This document shows positions 23,991 through 64,000 of a stretch of 64,000 bases of DNA, in pieces. The notes under the pieces were generated by a model, which worked only from the letters and a program-made list of their open reading frames with translations, was not told the DNA's origin and searched no databases. The stretch is taken from positions 19,721,728 to 19,785,727 of the forward strand of contig OY987229.1 of NCBI GenBank assembly GCA_963920705.1, written 5' to 3'. The stretch comes from Odiellus spinosus. Lineage: Eukaryota > Arthropoda > Arachnida > Opiliones > Phalangiidae. The stretch's first letter is position 1. Each line of letters starts with the position of its first letter. Position numbers and translations under genes: made by a program.

Positions 23991-25504
23991 ATTATTGACT
24001 GCTCGTTATTGATTTTAAAATAACTTAAAGCATTTGGTATAATTTTACAATTTAACATTTTAAAATCATTCTAAAACCCGATTTAAAAATGGTTATCCAA
24101 TCATTTAATTCTAAAATGAAGAATGTTGTTAAATAACGAACATATTTAGGTTTTTTGAGCGACTAAATACCTTTTTGCGTTTAGGTTAAATGCTAAAAAT
24201 TAATTATTTTAGAGATTCGAAAAACATTTAATAACAATTAATCGTTCATTCCATAAAAACCAAAAAAAAAAAAAAAAAAAAAAACCTTAATATTTTTGTT
24301 TATGTTTAACATGTATAGATATTTGTTTTTCTTTGTAAATATTTATCCATCTTTTGTACACGTGTAAATACGTTAATCGTACGAATTAAAACCATTTTGA
24401 ATTATTTAACACGAAGAGTAAAATTGTATATAATTATTTTATGTAATATATTTTTTTTGTTTTTAGGCCTACGATAAGCTCCGAAAAGTTTGTTTTTAAT
24501 TAAACTATTATTAATATTATTATTATTTTAATTCTAAAAATCTTTCTTCCCTAAGATTGGTCAGTCATTTTTAGAATCTAACCAACTTTGGCACAACGTA
24601 TTTCGTTACTATAAACCTTTTCTTATAAACAATTTTTCCCCCACATTAAGATGGATCAAAATATAAATTTTGAGGGTGAATTTTGGTCTCTATAAACCTA
24701 AAATTTACCTAAAAATTCAGAGGTTTTTGACGAGAAAATATGTTTACAGCCATCAAAAAGCAAAGTATACAATTTTAAACAGTGTGTGGTTTGAAATCGA
24801 CAATATTTGGTAAATTTTATGAACTCCAAAGTGGATTTGGGTTGATCAGTTAAGATGGTTGAATGATATTGTCTACTGATTTCATCTAGACTATAATAAT
24901 ATCATAGTGATTTGTTCTTTCTCATTGGCTGATTTAAAACCCTTTAAACCACGTGGCCTCATGTCACTACTAACCACAAGCGTCCCTAGAATTAACTATT
25001 ACAGTTAACTTCTAAGTTTTATCTCAAGGGAAGACCAAATAAATATATGACGTTGACAAATTAAAAATGTTTAATTAACCAATTAGAAGATTATCAAGCC
25101 CTGAATTTCATATTTGTAATAAAATTAAACGGGTTGTTTTTCTTTCAACGAAATACTTCGAGTCCAAAAACTATCGTGATAACTTTGCTTTTTGAAAACC
25201 ATTAGTAAACTTCAATCGTTTGATCATTTGTACATCAAAACCCACTACGTTCTAACTCTATACTTCATCTAGGCAGATGCCTGAACTCTTAATTTTATAG
25301 GGAAAAATTAATTATCTCGATCAATAATTTTTTTGGTCTAGATATAAAATACGTTTTATGGGAAACTCCCTTACGCACCGAATATAAAATATAAAGAGGA
25401 TTAAGATAATCTATTTGATTCAAATATTTTTCCACCATTTAAAAACGCGTTAAATTGGCACGATTTAGAAATAGTTAGCTCTAAAGAAACCCATAACCAT
25501 ATAT

Positions 25505-25835
25505 CTTAAGTCCGAAGACTTTCCAAAGACGTCTAACACCCGATAACACTTCTAGAGACGTCTAAAACGTTTCTCGAAACGTCTAAAACCCTTTTTCGAG
25601 ATGTCTAAAACCCTTTGAGATGTTCAAAAACCCTCTTACGACGTTTAAAAATTTCATAAGACATCTAAAAACCTTCAGAAGACGACTGAAAAACATTTTG
25701 AGCCAGTCTAAATACCTTCTATTATTTCTAAAAAAAAAATTAGTACGCCTAAAAAAGCTTTCTTAAGAAAGAAATCTTAACTAAAACCTCTTAGAATATT
25801 TCAAAAAAAACCCTCTTTAAGATGTCTAAGAAAAT
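25505..25835. repeat. Degenerate short tandem array, GACGTCTAAAACC core
   Basis: About ten or more imperfect units of 22–30 bp of the form AGACGTCTAAAACCCTTTTC, decaying towards the right. No conserved spacers of uniform length. Confidence 0.7.
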
Positions 25836-26350
25836 AAAAAACAATAAAAATATTAATTCTAGCAACAATTTTAACAACTACATCTATATTGGGATTCCAA
25901 GGAAATACATTACATTAAATATTATTTAATTTTTAAATTTTGTGAAAATTTAAAGTGCAAATTTACGTCGAATAGTGGAAAAATCTTAATAAAAACGAGA
26001 TTTCTACATTAATGAATATATACTTAATTCTGTTCAAGTGGAGTTGGCATTATGGTAAGAGATGAGTACGTGGGATTAATACATAGAATAGAAATGCCAA
26101 GTTTCCTTGAACAAATAGTATAGGCCTACTTCGCGAATTAATTTTTTGAGTTATCACCACCTCGTTTAAAATAATTTCTCAACGTACAACTTTTAATATA
26201 TTTCTCTTTAACATTAACCATAACACGACTTAATTGATGATAACCGAGAACGTAAGAAAAAGGGGAATCTTATCATGAATTCTAAACAGAACAGTGATTG
26301 TGAGACTGGTACTTATATTTGTTTTAAACTTTTGCCGTTATAGAAAATAT

Positions 26351-26659
26351 AATCCATTCAGGTTCCATAAGAATATGGGAGCATAGCTTTAGCCTCTGGT
26401 ACCATCCTCCCAAACTTTGTAACAAAAGTTCGTCCGCGATTTTCGCAACATTTGTACGCTTAGATCTTTTTTCGGTCGGCTCCATTTTTATTACCCAAAA
26501 TAATATGTCAAGGTCGTTAGTGGCGCGGGTTAATAATATAATGTCAGGAGCGATTTACTTCAAAAATCGATTCGAAGCAGACGAACTTTTGCTACAAAGT
26601 TTGGGAGGATGGTTATTGAATCGCGGCCCTCCCATATTCTTATGGAACCTGAATGGATT
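26351..26659. mobile_element. MITE with long inverted ends
   Basis: The 309-bp element has inverted ends AATCCATTCAGGTTCCATAA running through ATATGGGAG; a second inverted block (CCATCCTCCCAAACTTTGTA) lies inside. No clear target duplication was found, so its class is unknown. Non-coding. Confidence 0.75.
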
Positions 26660-26958
26660 CTTGGTAAAATGAATAGAAACTTAGATGGTAGCTGTCCCAA
26701 TTCAATCTGGTCTATTCAACTTCCGGTGATCATGCAGTGCGTGTATTATTTTCCGTTCATCAAAGACTAAAAACGCAAAGTCTATTAATTAATCTTTACT
26801 ATTTTTATGGACTGCTCAATGCCTTCTTGGTCACTCGGCATCAATATTAGAACTACCGGAAGTAGAAATATCCCAGTTTGAGCTCGACTAAACCCGTCCC
26901 CTTAAAATTGTACTGGCAATAGACCTCTCGCGTTTATTTTGACCCCCTCAAAAGGGGG

Positions 26959-27061
26959 TAGGAAACCCACAGAATCAGACAAGCAAAGGGGGATGAAACA
27001 TCGCCTTCACTGCGCATGAGCTCTCATCCCCCTTCACGGGTCTGATTCAGTGGGTTACCTA
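26959..27061. mobile_element. Compact 103-bp hairpin element
   Basis: Two arms of 38 bp (26959–26996 and 27024–27061) pair with few mismatches: TAGGAAACCCACAGAATCAG against TAGGTAACCCACTGAATCAG on the opposite strand, then GGGGGATGA. Flanking TA could be a 2-bp duplication. It is much richer in GC than its surroundings. A MITE is likely; a structured RNA is possible. Confidence 0.65.
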
Positions 27062-28533
27062 ATCGCAAGAGTAGTAAGGAGGAGTTACGAGACCCTGACA
27101 TCTCGTGTCGGGAATACACAAACCAATTCTATCTTTTCCTATATACGTTCTCGGCTTTCATAACTTAGTTCTTATAACCATATCAATTTTTAATATTGTG
27201 CCTAACACGTATACTTTTAATTTAATGATTTAAACTACACCCATAAATTCTCTCGCTTTTAAATAGTGCATTAATTAATAAAATTAACAAATTTGGTTCG
27301 TAATTATCTCATTACGTCTTATGTACATTGTTTTTTTCAGAATATTAGAACCAACTTTTAAAAACCACCGTTATTGACAATATCATATTGGTTTTCTAAT
27401 AATATTATAAGACCCAAAAGAAGATCATTTTGAGTTTTTGGTTTTATTTACCCTGTTGAAACCGGTATTAGGCCTATTTTAGGGTTAAACCTTGGATTAA
27501 TGTTTTAATACGTGTAAATCGTGTGTTTGCTGGTTTAGTGTTATACAAATACAATATATATGTGTCCTGATATTTAAATTACAAGAGTTTTTGTTGGATT
27601 ACGTGAAATGGTTCATCATTTTTAAGGTATTTTTTAAAATATTTGACCTCAAATTTCAATAAAATCGTGGATTAATTGGATTAGAGAAAATTTCAACTAA
27701 ATTGATTTAAATTTCTACAAAATAAGGGCAGGATTTTGGACTAATTAACGCAAAGATTGAATCAATGGGTAATTTGATAAAATATAATTAATCACAACAT
27801 AAATAGGATTAACAGAACTTTAAATTAGAAGTGGGTAAATTTAACGAAAGAAAATTAAAATTAATTCCAAATGGGCTAAATTACGACCAAGGAAACTGAA
27901 ACTTAAACAAAATTTTAATTTATGTGAAAATTTGGTAAATTTGAACCGATTTGAACAAATCAAAGTACCTTAAAAACTGAAAAGCCACAGCATGAATCCT
28001 AATTTTCGGTACAATTCCTAACAAATCCAATCATGTAAGAATTGACTCGTCTTCGCGCAAGTTTATAATGGTATTAATAATTAACGTCGATAGGTCGTAT
28101 TCGTCTGTATGTGTGTATGTATATTAGCGAACTGTTACGTGATAATATAATTTTGTGTTTTTTTTAAAGTGCATAATTTTTTTTATATAAAATTTGACGT
28201 TTAACATCGATCATATATTAATTGCATTGCCCATAAATGCAAAAATACGTTTTTTTTAAAACACAGAAACATGCTAGCAGTTCTCTAACGAGGATTAAAA
28301 GACGATATTTGCAAAATCTTTAATTATGTCAGAGGTAGAAAGAAATGATTGAAACCTAAGCCAAAGCCAGAACTAATTGAAGCCCCTTAAAACCGAAGGG
28401 CTGACCACTCAACGTTATAGGTGTACACGCCCGTAGCTTTGACTTTACTAAAGTGATTACGTAACTGACTACGCATTTAGTACTACCAAAGGCTGTAATC
28501 ATTTCCGTAAGTGATTAGCCCCTCGCTTAAAAC

Positions 28534-28976
28534 TTAAAGGGAGAATGCAACCTAAAAACAAGTGATTTTTTATCGATTCCTTATTGTTTAAATAGGTCTA
28601 ATCCACTACTGAAAATATTTACAAACAAATATTAAACTAGAAATAAATTTAAAACTTACCCTGAAAATAGGCTTAGTGGGATTCATGGAGGTCTTGTTTT
28701 CCTCGCGTGTAAGGTCTAGCGACCAATCGCGCGCGACGTAAGTCTCGTGGAGATCTCGCGTGAACGACGGGCCTTTGCTCATTGGTCGCTACACCTTACA
28801 CGAACGCGATTCAGGATCTCCCTGAATCCCGCTAAGCCTATTTTCAGGGTAAGTTTTAAATTTATTTCTAGTTTAATATTTGTATTGTAAACTTTTTATC
28901 GATGGATTAGGCCTATTTAAACGATAAGGAATCGATAAAAAAAATCACTTGTAATTAGGTTGCATTCTCCCTTTAA
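28534..28976. mobile_element. AGGGAG-family MITE, long form
   Basis: The 435-bp element (28538–28972) is flanked by TTAA on both sides. Ends are AGGGAGAATGCAACCTAA and its reverse complement with small changes. Long arms include CTAAGCCTATTTTCAGGGTA, which carries acceptor-like and donor-like splice words. The central part matches the element at 59761 in reverse orientation. Confidence 0.9.
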
Positions 28977-29657
28977 TGAAGATTTTTTGGCCAAGAATCT
29001 AATCAACGTCAATTTTTCTTTGTTTTGACGCAAATATAGATTCTTGGACGAAATTTCTTGATTGCAAAAGCGGATTCTCGTAAAAACAGGGTCCAAAAAT
29101 CCTGTTAAAACGAAATCTACTTAATTATTGACCAACCCTCCCCACAATTGAAGAAGACGCATTCAATTAGTTCTTGGCCAAAGTAATAAGAAAAATTTTA
29201 AATGTTTCAAATTTGGAGAAAAAAAATATATATTTAATTTTACCACCCCTTTTTGTTTTTAGAATATTATTATTATCGTTTATCACAGCACCGCTTGGAT
29301 TTTGAAATTAAAATTTTGACTTAACGTGGAGTTATATCAGACCCAAAATAATCTTGCAATGTAAATTAATTTAAACTAACTAAATTTAAAATTCTTAATT
29401 GTGTTAAAAATTGACCTGAAAACAAATTGGAAGACCGAAGACTTAAAACTTGTGGAGCCATTAAAGTATCTAATTTTTGATTTAAATTTGAAACACTTTG
29501 AATATTTAATAATTAAAAATAACCCCTAAATAAAGAAATATTTAATTATTTACCTTAACCTAACGAAAAATAACAACAAAAATTTCCAACGATTTTTCAA
29601 ATATTTTAAACTAATTTTGGCCGTTTTTCACGAGTTCAACAAGGGTGAAAAGTAGTT

Positions 29658-29741
29658 TATGGACAACTCTAACTGCTCCAGGAGTATTCTAATTGCGCAT
29701 ATATATCTTTAGGAGTACTCCGTGAGCAGTTGGAGCAGTCC
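29658..29741. repeat. Small imperfect inverted repeat
   Basis: The left arm (AACTGCTCCAGGAGTATTC) pairs imperfectly with the right arm (GGAGTACTCCGTGAGCAGTT), making a short hairpin of about 35-bp arms. Its nature is unknown. Confidence 0.5.
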
Positions 29742-30184
29742 AAAGAAATTAGTAATAGAAAAAAAGGTACGTGTCAATGAAAACAGAGCAGCAAAAGATA
29801 GTATAAAAACAGTAAGAAAAGTGAGTATGTGTTAGGATAGTGAAAAAAAGTTTCATAATATAGGAGTGCACGTGATAGTGTGTCGTAGGTGGTCAACATC
29901 AGTGAGATCTCTTGCACCAGATAAAATTTACATATCTCTTCATCACGATCACGATTTATGAGCGCAAAACTTGCAGACTTCAACATTTAAAACACTAATG
30001 AGGATGTTTAAAAGGCAATCTGCTCCATAGAGGAGAAAATATGGGCCAGAGATAATCCGTGAAAATACCATACGCTGCCAAACTTAAGATAATAAATTGG
30101 ACATACTACTTTCAATTAACGAACCAGTCGACCAGGGTCGATCATATTTATTTATAGATTGGAGATTTGTCCACTTATTATTCG

Positions 30185-30330
30185 GATAAAAACCAAGATA
30201 AAACATTGATATGGCAACTAGGGCTGATCATAAGTTAGACGTAACAACTCACTCCTTGTTCTGATAAAAAACAAAAAGTGGACATTGTTACGGCAACCAG
30301 GGCTGAACATAAATTTTCACTCCTTGTGAA
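30185..30330. repeat. Two-unit tandem duplication of about 75 bp
   Basis: Each unit runs from GATAAAAA(C/A)CAA through GGCAAC(T/C)AGGGCTGA to CTCCTTGT. No gene or known element is evident. Confidence 0.6.
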
Positions 30331-31353
30331 CTTTCGCTCGCTTCAAAATTCTCCAAAAAAATTATGGTTTTCCAGAAACACCAAAATCTCCTCTAGTGGC
30401 AGAAAACACGCTTTAAACATCCCCATTTTTAACGCAAACATTTTTTCGACCCAAGGGAATAATAATTAACGAATGGGGGAATGATTTTGAGGTTTGATTT
30501 GAACTGATTTGGTAGTATATCTATATTTATATATAACAATTATTTAATGAGAAAGGCATATAGACGAAAATTATTTTGCATCACATTTTTGTGTTGAGCA
30601 GGAGAGTGATATACAATAAGAATATTATTTTTGTTTGAATAATATTTAAAATTCAGTTTAAAAATTAATTTTAGGTATTAGTAAGCTTCAAATTCCAATT
30701 TGGTAACGTTCTTTCAACAAATAAACGATAAAGTCTGATTTTCGAAATTAGATTTCAAACTTAAATTCAATTTTGGAATATATAACGACTTTAATCATTT
30801 TTAATTAAAATAATTATATCAAATAAACTTATAAACGAATTTTTAGACTGAATATATAATTATTAAACATTCACGGAAAGGTTGGATTAACTAATTAATC
30901 CAATAAAAGAGTATATTAATCGTGATTTGAATAGGTTAATTAGCAGTATTAATATTTAAAGGCATGTAGATATATATATATATATAATATTAGTAAAATT
31001 TATAAACATCATTATTAATATAATCTAATCAGTATATTGTGTTAAAAGGTGCGCATATTTTTTATGTTAAATGTTAAAAATGTGAGGTATGTTTTAGGGC
31101 AAATTGTTGTGTTGTAGTGGTAATTTTCATATTTTTAGGCAAAATTCATAATTTTGTGTATATAATTCATGCAATATATATATATAATATGTAAGAGGGA
31201 AAAATATATATATATGTACTTTAAACTGTCTCTGGTTTACGAGAATATCTCATAATTTTTTTTTAATTTAAACATCCGATTATATTTTCATTTTTATCTT
31301 ACCGCTTTTACGGAGTTTGGAAAAAATATAATCTCGTTTCTACGATGATTAGG

Positions 31354-31380
31354 TTGTTTGTTTGTTTGTTTGTTTGTTTT
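31354..31380. repeat. GTTT microsatellite
   Basis: About six tandem GTTT units just downstream of the proximal PKC stop codon, likely in the 3' untranslated region or just past it. Confidence 0.8.
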
Positions 31381-31391
31381 CCCCCGTTATG

Positions 31392-31397
31392 TTTATT
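31392..31397 (-). terminator. Candidate poly(A) signal for the proximal PKC exon
   Basis: AATAAA on the minus strand about 60 bases after the stop at 31455. This suits a short 3' end for the isoform with the proximal V5 exon. Confidence 0.4.
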
Positions 31398-31454
31398 AAT
31401 ATTAATTAACAGATTTTATTTTTAAATTGAACTCTCATTTCTAGCAGTTAATTT

Positions 31455-63920
<32,466 letters not shown>

Positions 63921-64000
63921 CTGAAATAACAATTTTTCTTAATGGTCGAGTATTAAGTTTCATAATTTCGAAAACAGAATCTGGGTCTAAATCAACCAAA

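Larger units (their letters stand above)
20892..31454. other. DNA between the two alternative PKC terminal exons
   Basis: If the distal exon is used, this is intron; if not, it is downstream flank. No coding exon was recognised. It contains a CAGAAGCC MITE (21299), minisatellites (21749–21940, 23637–23990, 25505–25835, 30185–30330), a run of about 23 A (about 24262), MITEs (26351, 26959, 28538), a small imperfect inverted repeat (29658–29741), and long featureless AT-rich spans such as 27100–28500. Confidence 0.6.

Noticed and set aside
25505..25835. Short regular repeats resembling a CRISPR array
   Set aside because: Units are contiguous and degenerate with no unique spacers, and the genome is eukaryotic.

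Overview
The window is animal nuclear DNA. It is AT-rich, and its genes are broken into many small exons with GT–AG splice sites. All clear host genes lie on the minus strand. Two long multi-exon genes anchor it. One is a complete ubiquitin protease of the USP36/USP42 type (4614–10967). The other is the 3' part of a conventional protein kinase C (last Cys cluster of C1B, C2, kinase, V5), running from 63920 down to at least 31455 and probably to 20739; its 5' exons lie beyond position 64000. The PKC protein reads most like arthropod conventional PKC (Pkc53E-type). Large MATH/BTB families and intact Copia elements also fit an arthropod, but the species cannot be named from the sequence.

Layout: 1–4.6 kb is repeat-bearing DNA downstream of the USP gene. 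The USP gene has 14 inferred coding exons at 4.6–11.0 kb. From 11.0 to 20.7 kb lies a gene-poor stretch full of miniature inverted-repeat elements (MITEs), with one unassigned exon-like frame (14611–14835). At 20739–20891 is a short exon, missed by length-based gene calling, that encodes a second PKC C-terminus. The first C-terminal exon is at 31455–31616. Both join in phase to the same upstream exon (39562–39422), so the gene appears to have alternative terminal exons. Ten PKC exons cluster at 39.4–43.5 kb.

One PKC intron of about 20.3 kb (43519–63791) splits the C2 domain. It holds a full-length, very young Copia retrotransposon (44062–48721) and four BTB genes on the host strand: an SPOP-like MATH–BTB–BACK gene, a BTB-only gene, and two tandemly duplicated two-exon genes encoding MATH – disordered linker – BTB proteins. 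The second of these carries an array of about a dozen 12-residue acidic repeats. The two duplicates are very similar in the BTB part (Cul3 adaptor side in this family) and much less so in the MATH part (substrate side), the pattern expected of diversifying substrate receptors of a Cul3 ubiquitin ligase.

Non-coding DNA is rich in MITEs. A large group has TTAA target duplications and ends in AGGGAG. Two families start CAGA and have 7-bp target duplications. There are also several short hairpins and minisatellites. No CRISPR array, rRNA or convincing tRNA gene was seen. Exon boundaries were inferred by eye from splice consensus, reading phase and family alignment, and have not been tested against transcripts.
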